Shown: positions 1 through 8,776 of the stretch, in pieces
Layout of the letters: every line of letters starts with the position of its first letter
Numbering within the stretch: position 1 is the stretch's first letter
From: Sphingomonas melonis
Lineage (GTDB): Bacteria > Pseudomonadota > Alphaproteobacteria > Sphingomonadales > Sphingomonadaceae
Assembly: GCF_013409985.1 (NCBI RefSeq)
Contig: NZ_JACCBY010000001.1
Location: forward strand, 248,001-312,000
Direction: 5' to 3'
DNA length: 64,000 nucleotides
The notes under the pieces: generated by a model
Told to the model about the DNA's origin: nothing
Databases searched by the model: none
What the model saw: the letters and a program-made list of their open reading frames with translations, nothing else
Position numbers and translations under genes: made by a program

Positions 1-874
1 GCTTGTCGATCCCCATGCCGAACGCCACCGTCGCGCAGATCACCATATCCTCAGACGCGACGAAATCGGCCTGATTCTTCTGGCGGATGTGCGTCTCGAG
101 CCCGGCATGATAGGCGCGGGTCGGCCGTCCGGTGCGGCTCAACGCCTCGGCGAGCTTCTCGGTCGCGGCGCGGGTCTGCGCATAGACGATGCCGGGGCCG
201 GGGGTGGCGGCGATGACGTCGGCGATCTGCTTGGTGGTGTTCGCCTTGGGAGTGATCGCATAGCGGATATTGGGCCGGTCGAACCCCGAGACGATCAGCC
301 CGTCCGCGGGAATGCCGAGCTGCTGCAATATGTCGCTGCGGGTATGCGCGTCGGCGGTCGCGGTCAGCGCCAGCCGCGGCACCTCGGGAAAGGCGTCCAT
401 CAGCGGCGCGAGCAGCCGGTAATCGGGGCGGAAATCGTGACCCCATTCGCTGACGCAATGCGCCTCGTCGATCGCGAACAGGCTCAGCTTTGCGCTCGCC
501 AGCAGCTCGCGGAAATGGCCGGTCGAGGCACGTTCGGGTGCGATATAGAGCAGGTCGAGCTCGCCGGCGCGGAAGCGCGCGATCGATTCGGCGCGATTCT
601 GGTCGGCGCTGGTCAGCGTCGCGGCGCGGATGCCGACCGCCTCGGCGGCGCGCAGCTGGTCGTGCATCAGCGCGATCAGCGGCGAGACGACGACGCACGT
701 CCCCTCCATCATCACCGACGGCAATTGGTAGCAGAGCGACTTGCCCGCGCCGGTCGGCATCACGCCGAGCGTCCGCTGCCCCGCCAGCACGCGGCTGACG
801 ACATCCTCCTGCACGCCACGGAACGCAGGGAAGCCGAAGACGCGCGACAATGTAGGCAGGGGATCGGGGATCAT
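1..874 (-). CDS. recQ: ATP-dependent DNA helicase RecQ (N-terminal part, runs off the left edge)
   Basis: Superfamily 2 3'-5' DNA helicase acting in recombination and repair. The readable 291 codons hold helicase motif I (MPTGAGKS, about residue 40), the DEAH box followed by the RecQ-specific aromatic loop (DEAHCVSEWGHDFRPDY), motif III (LALTATA) and the start of the second RecA domain up to FGMGIDK, where the window ends. The zinc-binding and HRDC domains are therefore outside. The ATG at 874 gives the usual short RecQ N-terminus (MIPDPLPTLSRVFG); an upstream ATG at 885 is in another frame and stops after three codons. It lies 49 bases beyond the stop of the ABC exporter, on the same strand. 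The family call is firm; only the 5' part is visible. Confidence 0.95.
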   Translation of the reverse strand, partial: MIPDPLPTLSRVFGFPAFRGVQEDVVSRVLAGQRTLGVMPTGAGKSLCYQLPSVMMEGTCVVVSPLIALMHDQLRAAEAVGIRAATLTSADQNRAESIARFRAGELDLLYIAPERASTGHFRELLASAKLSLFAIDEAHCVSEWGHDFRPDYRLLAPLMDAFPEVPRLALTATADAHTRSDILQQLGIPADGLIVSGFDRPNIRYAITPKANTTKQIADVIAATPGPGIVYAQTRAATEKLAEALSRTGRPTRAYHAGLETHIRQKNQADFVASEDMVICATVAFGMGIDK

Positions 875-923
875 CACCGCGCCATGTAGGGGCAGGGGCC
901 GCCAGCGTCGACCCGCGCCCGGC

Positions 924-2768
924 TCATTCCGCCGCGAGCGCGCCCTCGCTGGCGCCCGGCACATCCTCGTCCTGCTCCTGCGCCTGGCGCGCCCACATTT
1001 CGGCATAGACGCCGCCCAGCCGCAGCAGCTCGGCATGCGTGCCGCGCTCGGCGACATGGCCGCCGTCGAGTACGACGATCTGGTCGGCATGGATCACCGT
1101 CGACAGGCGGTGCGCGATGACGATCGTCGTGCGGCCGCGCTCGATCGCTTCCAGCGTGTCGAGGATCTCCGCCTCGGTGCGGCTGTCGAGCGCACTCGTC
1201 GCCTCGTCGAGGATCAGGATCGGCGGGTTCTTGAGCAACGTGCGCGCGATCGCGACGCGCTGCTTCTCGCCGCCCGACAGCTTCAGCCCGCGCTCGCCGA
1301 CGCGCGCGTCATAGCCCTCGGGCTGGCGCTCGATGAAGCCGGCGATCGCCGCGCCCGATGCGGCCGCCTCCACCTCGGCACGGCCGGCGCCCTCGCGGCC
1401 GTAGGCTATATTGTAGCCGATCGTGTCGTTGAACAGCACCGTGTCCTGCGGGACGATGCCGATCGCGGCGCGCAGGCTCGCCTGCTGGACGTCGCGGATG
1501 TCCTGGCCGTCGATCGTGATCCGCCCCTCGGCGACGTCGTAGAAGCGGTACATCAGCCGCGCGAGCGTCGACTTGCCCGCGCCCGACGGCCCGACCACCG
1601 CCAGCGTGCTGCCCGCGGGCACGTCGAGGTCGAGACCCTTCAGTATCTCGCGATCGGGATCGTAGCCGAAGCGTACGCCCTCGAAACGAACATGGCCCTT
1701 GGCGATCTTCAGCGGCTCGGCGCCGGGGGCGTCGACGACCTCGGCCGGCGTGTCGATCAGCGCGAACATGCTCGCCATGTCGATCACGCCCTGGCGGATC
1801 GTACGATAGACCATGCCGAGCAGGTCGAGCGGCCGGAACAGCTGCGACAGCAGGGTCGAGACGAAGACGACGTCGCCCGCCGAGAAGCTGCCGCGGCTCC
1901 AGCCCCAGGCGACATAGGCCATGCCGGCGCCGAGCATCAGGTTGGTGATCAGCGCCTGACCGACGTTGAGCCAGGCGAGACTGTTCTCGGACTTGGTCGC
2001 CGCCGCCGCATAAGCGGAGATCGCCGCGTCGTAGCGGCGCGCCTCGCGCTCCTCGGCGCCGAAATATTTGACCGTCTCGAAGTTGAGCAGCGAATCGACG
2101 GCATGCGCGACCGCGCCGGTGTCGAGGTCGTTCATCTGCGCGCGCAAGGCGTTGCGCCAGTCGGTCACCTTCTGCGTGAACAGGATGTAGATCGCGACCA
2201 TCGCCACCGTCGCCGCGACCAGCGGCCAGCCGAAGCTGTGCCAGAAGATACCGAGCACCATCACCAGTTCGAGCAACGTCGGCGCGATGTTGAACAGCAG
2301 GAAATAGAGCATCGTGTCGATGCTCTTGGTGCCGCGCTCGACCACCTTGGTGACCGCGCCGGTGCGCCGTTCGAGGTGGAAACGCAGTGACAGGCCGTGG
2401 AGGTGACGAAACACGTTCGCCGCCAGCCGCCGCGTCGCATCCTGCCCAACGCGCTCGAATACCGCATTGCGGAGGTTGTCGAACAGCGTCGTCGCGAAGC
2501 GCGCGGCGGCATAGCCGACGACCAGCAGGATCACGATCGTCGCGACGCCGCGGTCGCCGATCGCCATCCGGTCGACCGCATATTTCAGCGTATAGGCGGC
2601 GCCGAACACCTGGACGATCTTACTCATCACGACGAGCGTCATCGCCCCGACGATGCGCGCCTTCAGCCCCGTCTGACCCGCCGGCCACAGATAGGGCAGG
2701 AAGCGGCGGAGCGTCGGCAGCAGGGGCTGGTCGGCGCGGGTATGGCTGGTCGGATCGGCTGGAGGCAT
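924..2768 (-). CDS. Atm1/HMT1-type ABC exporter (fused membrane and ATPase domains)
   Basis: Half-size ABC exporter of 614 residues expected to work as a homodimer in the inner membrane. The six-helix membrane domain covers about residues 40-330, and the stretch around GAVTKVVERGTKSID (about 137-150) is typical of the Atm1 branch, which exports glutathione-linked sulfur species or metal-glutathione conjugates. The ATPase domain has Walker A GPSGAGKST (393-401), signature LSGGEKQR (497-504) and Walker B ILILDEATSALD (about 517-528). All catalytic motifs are intact. It stands alone on the minus strand next to recQ. Substrate cannot be read from the sequence; Atm1-like export is inferred from family resemblance, and a general lipid or drug exporter is the alternative. 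Confidence 0.93.
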   Translation of the reverse strand: MPPADPTSHTRADQPLLPTLRRFLPYLWPAGQTGLKARIVGAMTLVVMSKIVQVFGAAYTLKYAVDRMAIGDRGVATIVILLVVGYAAARFATTLFDNLRNAVFERVGQDATRRLAANVFRHLHGLSLRFHLERRTGAVTKVVERGTKSIDTMLYFLLFNIAPTLLELVMVLGIFWHSFGWPLVAATVAMVAIYILFTQKVTDWRNALRAQMNDLDTGAVAHAVDSLLNFETVKYFGAEEREARRYDAAISAYAAAATKSENSLAWLNVGQALITNLMLGAGMAYVAWGWSRGSFSAGDVVFVSTLLSQLFRPLDLLGMVYRTIRQGVIDMASMFALIDTPAEVVDAPGAEPLKIAKGHVRFEGVRFGYDPDREILKGLDLDVPAGSTLAVVGPSGAGKSTLARLMYRFYDVAEGRITIDGQDIRDVQQASLRAAIGIVPQDTVLFNDTIGYNIAYGREGAGRAEVEAAASGAAIAGFIERQPEGYDARVGERGLKLSGGEKQRVAIARTLLKNPPILILDEATSALDSRTEAEILDTLEAIERGRTTIVIAHRLSTVIHADQIVVLDGGHVAERGTHAELLRLGGVYAEMWARQAQEQDEDVPGASEGALAAE

Positions 2769-2864
2769 CGCGCCCTATGTAGGCCCGGCACCCCGCGGGG
2801 GAAAGCAAGCCGACGGAACATAGTGCCGCCCTCGCGGATTTTACTATCCGGAAGCGAGGCGATT

Positions 2865-3095
2865 ATGGAACCGCTGTTCTACGTCATGGCGATCATGGGC
2901 TGCGCGGACGGCAATGTCCAGTGCACCGAAGCACGGGTCATCCCGACACATTATACGTCGATGGCGCAATGCCGCGAGGCGCTGCCCGAGCAACTCGCGC
3001 GGAATACCGATGTGCCGTATCCGATGATCGGCGCGGCGTGCCGCACGGCGGGTGCGCAGGTGGCGAAGGCCGAGAGCAAGACCAAGCGGTCGTAA
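2865..3095 (+). CDS. Small conserved-looking hypothetical protein, 76 aa
   Basis: Unrecognised 76-residue protein. The ATG at 2865 is preceded by GCGAGG at a good ribosome-binding distance. The N-terminus (MEPLFYVMAIMGC) is short and hydrophobic and could be a weak signal or anchor. Four cysteines (in MGCADGNVQC, MAQCRE and GAACRT) suggest an oxidised, periplasmic protein with disulfides. The C-terminus is lysine-rich. It is divergent from the ABC exporter and followed by two repeat elements. Coding status rests on the start signal, the normal codon bias and the regular cysteine spacing; the function is unknown. Confidence 0.65.
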   Translation: MEPLFYVMAIMGCADGNVQCTEARVIPTHYTSMAQCREALPEQLARNTDVPYPMIGAACRTAGAQVAKAESKTKRS

Positions 3096-3099
3096 CGTC

Positions 3100-3230
3100 A
3101 TTCCTCTCTCGCAAAGCGGGGGGGGGGGCTGCCCGGCTTAGCCGAGTGGTGGAGGGGACGTTTCCTCTAACGCAAACTGCGCCGTATATTTGCCCTTCGT
3201 CAGGCCTTCGGTCTTGCCCCCTCCCTCTCG
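3100..3230 (-). repeat. Family B intergenic repeat, degenerate inverted copy
   Basis: Aligns along most of its length, in reverse orientation, with the elements at 54024-54163 and 56930-57071: it begins ATTCCTC.CTCGC..AGCGGGGG, continues GTGGTGGAGGGG.CGTT and includes CGTCAGGCCTTCGG. No coding potential was seen. Together with the family A element it fills most of the 376-base gap between the small protein and crtB. Confidence 0.75.
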
Positions 3231-3290
3231 TGGGCCGGGCGATCGCCTCTGCCTGAGGCGGTGAGGTTCGGTCGACATCCCCATTAGGTT

Positions 3291-3397
3291 CGTCACCCCG
3301 GACTTGTTCCGGGGTCCACCCAGCCGCAAGAGAATGGTGTCCAATCAAGCCGTTCCCCTCGCCGCAGAGTGGACCCCGGAACAAGTCCGGGGTGACG
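3291..3397. repeat. Family A inverted repeat, copy 1 (perfect 29-base arms)
   Basis: The left arm (3291-3319, starting CGTCACCCCGGAC) and the right arm (3369-3397) are exact reverse complements over 29 bases, separated by a 49-base loop ending CTCGCCGCAGA. Related copies are at 49942-50048 and 60507-60612. There is no transposase or poly-T tail, so it is a MITE- or REP-like palindrome rather than an insertion sequence or a simple terminator. Confidence 0.9.
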
Positions 3398-3471
3398 GGG
3401 TGAGCTTGGAAGCCGGCGCGCTCGAATAACGGTTCAAAGGCGACAGCCCTGCGCCCCTAGCGGCAGAGACG

Positions 3472-4419
3472 CTATCTGGGCCGCCGCCACAAGCCCGGAT
3501 CGCGCGGCACCTCGACCAGCGCCATCCGCCCCCTCGCCTCCACCGCCGCCCGGGCGATGAAGCGCAGCTTCTCCCCCTTCGACGTCGTCACCCGCGCATC
3601 CCACGCTCGCTCGCCGCGCGCCGCGACCTTGCGGCCGATCGCGCCATAGATCTGCGCCGCCGCCAGCACCGCCCAGGCCGAGCGGAACGACAGCGCCCGC
3701 GTTCCTATCCGCGCGCTCGCCTCGAACTGCGCGGCGTGATCGGTCAGCCGCCGCGCGAGGATCGCCAGCGCCGGTCGATGCTCCGCCGCCATCACCGCAT
3801 CCGGTGCGATCCCCATCTCCCCCAGCCAGTCGGTCGGCAGATAGCAGCGCCCGGCCTGAGCATCTTCGTCGATATCGCGCGCGATATTGGCGAGCTGGAA
3901 TGCCAGGCCGAGGTCGCACGCCCTGTCGAGAACCGCATCGTCGTCGGGCGACACCCCCATGATCACCGCCATCATGCAGCCGACCACCCCGGCGACATGA
4001 TAGCAATAGCGCAGCAGATCATCCTCGGTCCTCGGCCGCCAGCCATCGCCGTCGAGCCGGAACCCCTGGATGAGGTCGTGCGCGAACCGGGGCGGCAGCC
4101 GGGTCTCTGCGGCGACGACGCGCAGCGCGTCGAATGCGGGCACGCCGATTACCCGTCCGGCGAGCGCCGCGTCGGTCAGCGCCGCCATCGCCGCGATCCG
4201 TTCGGGCGCGTTCTCGACCACCGACATGGTGTGGCCGTGATCCTGGCCGTCGGCGATGTCGTCGCAGGCGCGGCACCAGGCGTAGAGCAACCACGCGCGT
4301 TCGCGCGTGGCGTGGTCGAACAACAGGCTCGCCGCGGCGAAGCTCTTCGAGCCGCGCGCGATCGATTCGTGCGCGGTGGCGACGATCGCGTCGCGCGTCG
4401 GGCCGGGGCTAGAGGTCAG
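3472..4419 (-). CDS. crtB: Phytoene synthase-type squalene/phytoene synthase
   Basis: Head-to-head prenyl synthase that would condense two geranylgeranyl diphosphates to phytoene, the first step of carotenoid synthesis. Both Asp-rich Mg2+-diphosphate sites are present: YAWCRACDDIADG and NIARDIDED, and the C-terminus carries the CrtB-like AWDARVTTSKGEKLRFIARA. The start is unusual. The conserved N-terminal block ARGSKSFAAASLLFD lies upstream of the first TTG (4323), yet no ATG or GTG exists before the in-frame TGA near 4428. A CTG at 4419 overlapping the end of the LOG gene gives a family-typical 315 residues and is used here. HpnC/HpnD squalene-pathway enzymes are the alternative, but the motifs fit CrtB better. 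No other crt gene is nearby. Confidence 0.88.
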   Translation of the reverse strand: MTSSPGPTRDAIVATAHESIARGSKSFAAASLLFDHATRERAWLLYAWCRACDDIADGQDHGHTMSVVENAPERIAAMAALTDAALAGRVIGVPAFDALRVVAAETRLPPRFAHDLIQGFRLDGDGWRPRTEDDLLRYCYHVAGVVGCMMAVIMGVSPDDDAVLDRACDLGLAFQLANIARDIDEDAQAGRCYLPTDWLGEMGIAPDAVMAAEHRPALAILARRLTDHAAQFEASARIGTRALSFRSAWAVLAAAQIYGAIGRKVAARGERAWDARVTTSKGEKLRFIARAAVEARGRMALVEVPRDPGLWRRPR

Positions 4420-4990
4420 ACGTCTTCATCCGGACGATCGGCTGCGTCGGCACGTGCGCGGCCATCTTGGCGAGCAGCCCGTCGAGCGTGTCGTCGACGA
4501 TCAGCAGGTCGCGATGCTGCGGGCGCAGGAAGCCGACCTCCGCCGACTTCTCCCAGAAGGCGATGAGGTGGTCGTAATAGCCCGCGACGTTGAGCAGGCC
4601 GACCGGATCGGTGTGATAGCCGAGCTGCGCCCAGCTCAGCGCCTCCCACAGTTCGTCCATCGTGCCGGTGCCGCCGGGGATGGTCACGAAGCCGTCGGCG
4701 AGATCGGTGAACAGCGCCTTGCGCGCATGCATGCCGGCGACGACGTGCAGTTCGGTGAGGCCGCGATGCGCCACCTCGGCATCGACCAGCGCCTGCGGGA
4801 TCACGCCGATCACCTCGCCGCCCGCCGCCAGCGCGCCATCGGCCACCGCGCCCATCAGTCCCAGCCGGCCGCCGCCATAGACGACGCAGATGCCGCGCTC
4901 CGCGAGCGTTCGTCCGATCGCGCGGGCCGATTCGATATAGACCGGATCGGTGGGGGTGGCAGAGCCGCAATAGATGGCGAGGCGTTTCAT
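4409..4990 (-). CDS. LOG-family nucleotide phosphoribohydrolase (TIGR00730 type)
   Basis: Rossmann-fold protein of 193 residues related to plant LONELY GUY, which hydrolyses cytokinin riboside or other nucleoside 5'-monophosphates to free base and ribose 5-phosphate. Evidence: N-terminal YCGSATP, GGGRLGLMG and the signature PGGTGTMDE that holds the catalytic Arg/Glu region. The ATG at 4990 (MKRLAIYCGS) is preferred over an upstream frame extension because family members begin directly at this strand. Its TAG stop overlaps the start of crtB, so the two may be translationally coupled. Bacterial members may serve nucleotide salvage; true cytokinin production cannot be claimed from sequence. Confidence 0.9.
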   Translation of the reverse strand: MKRLAIYCGSATPTDPVYIESARAIGRTLAERGICVVYGGGRLGLMGAVADGALAAGGEVIGVIPQALVDAEVAHRGLTELHVVAGMHARKALFTDLADGFVTIPGGTGTMDELWEALSWAQLGYHTDPVGLLNVAGYYDHLIAFWEKSAEVGFLRPQHRDLLIVDDTLDGLLAKMAAHVPTQPIVRMKTSDL

Positions 4991-5033
4991 GGCCGTGCCG
5001 CTACGCCAGCGCGCGCCGGGGGACAAGCCGCTC

Positions 5034-5516
5034 TCATTCGGCGGCGTTCGCGCGCACGTCCTCGGGCAGCGCCCAGATCAGGTCGCCCTGGCCGAGGACC
5101 CGGCCGTCATGCGCCTGGACCGCAACCGGCGCGATCGGCCGCCGGTCGCGCGTGTCGACGAGGATCGGGAAGGCGGGCTCGCCGAGTTCCCAGCGTTCGC
5201 CCCATTGCCGCAGCGCGACCATCGTCGGCAGCAGCGCATGGCCCTTGTCGGTCAGCGTATAGCGGATCTTGCGGCGATCCTTGGGCAGCGGCTCGCGCTG
5301 CAGGATGCCGTGGTCGACCAGCCGCGCCAGCCGGTTGGCCAGGATGTTGCGGGCGATGCCGAGTTCGGCCTGGAACGCCTCGAAATGATGCAGGCCGTTG
5401 AAGGCGGCGCGCAGGATCAGGAACGACCAGCGCTCGCCCATCGCTTCCAGCGCCGCGGGCAGGCTGCAGCCGCGCAGCGATTCCCGCAATCTCGCCGGCT
5501 GTGCCGGTGTCGTCAT
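5034..5516 (-). CDS. HxlR-family winged-helix transcriptional regulator
   Basis: 160 residues with the HxlR winged helix in the first ~110: CSLPAALEAMGERWSFLILR with the family's conserved N-terminal cysteine, then FEAFQAELGIARNILANRLARLVDHGILQR for the recognition helix and wing, and a C-terminal extension ending in a small beta domain. Members sense electrophiles or redox signals through the Cys or act as simple repressors. The ATG is preceded by GAGAGGA. It is transcribed away from rsh and 43 bases upstream of the LOG gene, so it may control itself, the LOG-crtB genes, or both. The target is inference. Confidence 0.9.
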   Translation of the reverse strand: MTTPAQPARLRESLRGCSLPAALEAMGERWSFLILRAAFNGLHHFEAFQAELGIARNILANRLARLVDHGILQREPLPKDRRKIRYTLTDKGHALLPTMVALRQWGERWELGEPAFPILVDTRDRRPIAPVAVQAHDGRVLGQGDLIWALPEDVRANAAE

Positions 5517-5673
5517 GATGATCCTCTCTCAGCAGGAACGGCCTTAGCGGATATCGGCGCGGACCGCGACGCCGCCGTTGCCGGCCTGCGCGCGGGCACC
5601 GTCCGGTCGAAATAGTTCGCCGGGTCGTAACAATATGTTGCAAAGCGGCACGACCCTACCCCATGTGGTGCGC

Positions 5674-7776
5674 GTGCTACGGCAATATGAACTGGTCGAC
5701 CGCGTGCTCGACTATGACCCGGATGCGGACGAGGCGCTGCTCAACCGCGCCTACGTCTTTTCGATGCAGGCGCATGGCAGCCAGAAGCGGGCGAGCGGCG
5801 ATCCCTATTTCAGCCATCCGATCGAGGTGGCGGGTATCCTCACCGACCTGAGGCTCGACGACGAGACGATCGCCACCGCGATCCTCCACGACACGATAGA
5901 GGATACCGTGGCGACCCCGGAGGAGATCACCCGGCTGTTCGGCGGCAATGTCGCGCGGCTGGTCGACGGCGTCACCAAGCTCAGCAAGATCGAGGCGCAG
6001 ACCGAGAACGAGCGCGCCGCCGAGAATCTGCGCAAGTTCCTGCTCGCGATGTCGGACGACATACGTGTGCTGCTGGTCAAGCTCGCCGACCGGCTGCACA
6101 ACATGCGCACGCTCCATCATATCGCCAAGCCCGAGAAGCGGCGGCGCATCGCGAAGGAGACGATGGACATCTACGCGCCGCTCGCCGAGCGGATCGGGAT
6201 GTACGAGTTCATGAAGGAGATGCAGACGCTCGCCTTCGAACAGCTCGAGCCGGAAGCATACGAATCGATCAGCAAGCGGCTGGAGCAGCTCAAGACCGGC
6301 GGCGGCGACCGGATCGCCAAGATCGCCTCCGGCTTGAAATTGCTGCTGGGGCGCGCCGGCGTCGAGGCCGAGGTGACGGGCCGCGAGAAGCATCCCTATT
6401 CGATCTGGCGCAAGATGAGCGAGCGCCACATCAGCTTCGAGCAACTGTCCGACGTGATGGCGTTCCGCGCCATCGTGCCGACGGTGGAGGATTGCTACCG
6501 CACGCTCGGCATCATCCACCGGCGCTGGCCGATGGTGCCGGGGCGTTTCAAGGATTACATCTCGACCCCGAAGCGCAACGGCTATCGCTCGCTGCACACC
6601 AGCGTGATCCACGCCGACAATGCGCGCATCGAGATCCAGATCCGCACCGCCGACATGCATGCCGAGGCCGAGTTCGGCCTCGCCGCGCACTGGGCGTACA
6701 AGGAAAAGAAGGTCCGCGCCGACAGCCAGCACAGCTGGATCGCCGACCTCGTCGAGATCCTCGAGACCGCAGGGTCACCCGAGGAGCTGCTCGAACACAC
6801 CCGCATGGCGATGTACCAGGATCGCATCTTCGCCTTCACGCCGAAGGGCGAGCTGATCCAGCTGCCGAAGGGCGCGACGCCGATCGATTTCGCTTATGCG
6901 GTCCACACCGACCTCGGCGACCAGGCAGTCGGCGCCAAGATCAACGGCCGCGTCGTGCCGCTGTCGACGGTGATCGAAAACGGCGACCAGGTGCAGGTGC
7001 TGCGGTCCAAGGGGCAGGTGCCGCAGCCCGGCTGGCTCAATTTCGCGATCACCGGCAAGGCGCTCGCCGGCATCCGCCGCCATCTGCGCCATCGCGAGCG
7101 CGACGAGCTGATCGCGCTCGGCCGCAAGCTGTACGACGATATCGTCCGCCGCCTGCCCGCGCAGCTCGGCACCGATGCGCTCGACCATGCCCTGTCGCGG
7201 CTCAACCTCGGCGACGAGGCGGCGCTGATGACCGCGATCGCGCGGCGGACGATCTCGGACCATGCCGTGATGGAGGCGCTGATGCCGGGCTCCGCGGGGG
7301 CCGATGTCGGGCTGATCGCGCCGCAATCCACCGCGATTTCGATCAAGGGGCTCACCCCCGGCGTCGCCTTCGACCTCGCCGAATGCTGCCATCCGGTGCC
7401 CGGCGACCGGATCGTCGGCCTGCGCCGTCCCGACGCGGGGATCGAGGTGCATGCGATCGACTGCCCGGTGCTTGCCGAGCTTGCCGAGCGCGGCACCGAC
7501 GAGACCGACTGGGTCGATGTCGACTGGGGCGACAAGAGTGACGGCGCGGTCGCGCGCATCGGCGTGCAGGTGAAGAACGAGCCCGGCGCGCTCGGCGTCG
7601 TCTCGACGATCATCGGCGCGCACCGCGCCAACATCATCGCGCTGCGGCTCGATACGCGCGATTCGATGTTCCACACCAACGTGATCGACGTCGAGGTCCA
7701 CGACATCCAGCAATTGATGCGACTGATCGCGGCGCTGCGCGCGGCGGATGCGGTGAATTCGGTGGAGCGGGTGTGA
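5674..7776 (+). CDS. rsh: Bifunctional (p)ppGpp synthetase/hydrolase (RelA/SpoT homologue)
   Basis: Stringent-response enzyme that makes (p)ppGpp from GTP/GDP and ATP and degrades it. The HD hydrolase domain keeps the metal ligands (YFSHPIEV and ILHDTIEDT), the synthetase domain keeps RFKDYISTPKRNGYRSLHT, followed by a TGS domain (FTPKGELIQLPKGATPIDFAYAVH), the CC region (ECCHPVPGD) and a C-terminal ACT domain. Both activities look intact, as usual for the single alphaproteobacterial Rsh. The start is uncertain: GTG at 5674 gives the common N-terminus LRQYELVDRV and 700 residues; an in-frame ATG at 5635 would add 13 residues. It is divergent from hxlR, and a hairpin-forming sequence follows the stop. 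Confidence 0.96.
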   Translation: MLRQYELVDRVLDYDPDADEALLNRAYVFSMQAHGSQKRASGDPYFSHPIEVAGILTDLRLDDETIATAILHDTIEDTVATPEEITRLFGGNVARLVDGVTKLSKIEAQTENERAAENLRKFLLAMSDDIRVLLVKLADRLHNMRTLHHIAKPEKRRRIAKETMDIYAPLAERIGMYEFMKEMQTLAFEQLEPEAYESISKRLEQLKTGGGDRIAKIASGLKLLLGRAGVEAEVTGREKHPYSIWRKMSERHISFEQLSDVMAFRAIVPTVEDCYRTLGIIHRRWPMVPGRFKDYISTPKRNGYRSLHTSVIHADNARIEIQIRTADMHAEAEFGLAAHWAYKEKKVRADSQHSWIADLVEILETAGSPEELLEHTRMAMYQDRIFAFTPKGELIQLPKGATPIDFAYAVHTDLGDQAVGAKINGRVVPLSTVIENGDQVQVLRSKGQVPQPGWLNFAITGKALAGIRRHLRHRERDELIALGRKLYDDIVRRLPAQLGTDALDHALSRLNLGDEAALMTAIARRTISDHAVMEALMPGSAGADVGLIAPQSTAISIKGLTPGVAFDLAECCHPVPGDRIVGLRRPDAGIEVHAIDCPVLAELAERGTDETDWVDVDWGDKSDGAVARIGVQVKNEPGALGVVSTIIGAHRANIIALRLDTRDSMFHTNVIDVEVHDIQQLMRLIAALRAADAVNSVERV

Positions 7777-7874
7777 TCCTTCGATACGATCCGCTGCCGA
7801 AGTTCGGCGGATCTATCGTTCTTGCACTATAGTTGGCGTTCCGAACATCTTTAACGCACTTAGGCTTCCGCAAA

Positions 7875-7903
7875 TGTCGACGGCATTTAGAATGCCGTCG
7901 ACA
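7875..7903. other. Perfect 12-base hairpin between rsh and the pentapeptide patch
   Basis: TGTCGACGGCAT, five-base loop TTAGA, then ATGCCGTCGACA: a flawless inverted repeat. It sits in the 281-base A/T-richer gap between the rsh stop (7776) and the convergent secreted-protein gene (8058). There is no T-run, so it is not a textbook intrinsic terminator, although it could end transcription from either side. Nothing else was recognised in the gap except a weaker hairpin directly after rsh (7786-7810, CCGAA/TTCGG core). Confidence 0.6.
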
Positions 7904-8057
7904 AGTTTAATTACTGATTTGTCTCTTGGCCTGGCTCTACAGTCAACGACCAATTGTAGTAAGCGGTTTGAGTTATAGAACATTTGGGGTATGGATTTCC
8001 CGCATATCGGCTTGAAACTGCGCGAGATTTTTTCGCAGTCTCTGACAGAAAGCTAAG

Positions 8058-8405
8058 TCAGAAATGACATGTCTTAGTGTTCTTATCATCCGTCGTAAAC
8101 GAGGCGTCAAATTCCAGCTCCGTATATCTCCCATGGCCTGCATAGTTCATTCGCAGTCTGCCACTCGATCCTTTGCCCGGCGCGACCGTATCTGCGATGC
8201 GATCGACGATGGTCCCGTCGTCGCGTTCCGTTCCATAACGCCCGGACCATGTGAGGTTCGAAACCGTCACCGGTAAAGTCGTGTTGTTGACGAGCGTTAT
8301 CCAGATGTTGGCATTCGAGGTCGTCTGACAAGCCGCGATCGAGGGTGTGCACATCGCCGCGATCAATGCGCATGCGGCGATGATCCATCGTTTTGCAAAC
8401 GTCAT
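8058..8405 (-). CDS. Small secreted beta-rich protein of unknown function
   Basis: 115 residues with a clear Sec signal peptide (MTFAKRWIIAACALIAAMC...IAAC), so it is periplasmic or extracellular. The mature part alternates hydrophobic strands (ANIWITLVNNTTLPVTVSNL) and has one cysteine near each end (CQTT and CHF), suited to one disulfide. The pattern of an N-terminal ITLVNNT strand followed by a Gly/Ser-rich turn (VAPGKGSSGR) loosely recalls small beta-sandwich families such as aegerolysins; that is a weak resemblance, not an assignment. The ATG overlaps the stop of the short pentapeptide gene (ATGA) and has a strong GGAGAAGGGAGAAG ribosome-binding region. Composition is A/T-richer than the core genes. 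Confidence 0.75.
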   Translation of the reverse strand: MTFAKRWIIAACALIAAMCTPSIAACQTTSNANIWITLVNNTTLPVTVSNLTWSGRYGTERDDGTIVDRIADTVAPGKGSSGRLRMNYAGHGRYTELEFDASFTTDDKNTKTCHF

Positions 8406-8689
8406 TTCACTTCTCCCTTCTCCAATTGCATCCGCCGCAGCTTCTCTGCTAATTCCGGCCAGATGTTCCGAAACAGCTTGTTGATGTCATAATCTTCTCG
8501 ATCGACGTGGACGAGAAGATCTCCCCAATAGTTAATCGTTGTGCCACGGAGTGCGCCGGCACTTAGGAGTGCCCCGCGTATATCCATATTGTGGAATTGC
8601 GTACCGGCAAACTTCGCGCCACGGAAACCGGTATTCTCGACCATCCCATTCGTAGAAGCCGCCGATCCTGACCGGAAGGGGGTTTCCAT
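8402..8689 (-). CDS. Short pentapeptide-repeat protein matching the C-terminal part of its upstream neighbour
   Basis: 95 residues (from ATG 8689; GTG 8698 and ATG 8644 are alternatives). From NGMVENTGFRGAKF to DINKLFRNIWPELAEKL it aligns without gaps to the neighbour's GDMVACTDFRGANF to NLGKLFRNIWPEWQANL, including the shared LFRNIWPE block. It is therefore a partial duplicate. It lies in the same reading frame as the neighbour, separated by a TAG stop and a 29-codon open stretch. No good ribosome-binding site is seen, which suggests a remnant, but the ATGA overlap with the secreted-protein gene argues that translation through here still matters. Function unknown. Confidence 0.6.
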   Translation of the reverse strand: METPFRSGSAASTNGMVENTGFRGAKFAGTQFHNMDIRGALLSAGALRGTTINYWGDLLVHVDREDYDINKLFRNIWPELAEKLRRMQLEKGEVK

Positions 8690-8776
8690 AAGTGGCACAC
8701 GGTAGGCGTGCCACCGGGAATGGCGTCGTCCGGCAGGGGAGATAAAGGCTTTTCGCCGCTTTTGACCCGACAGGAT

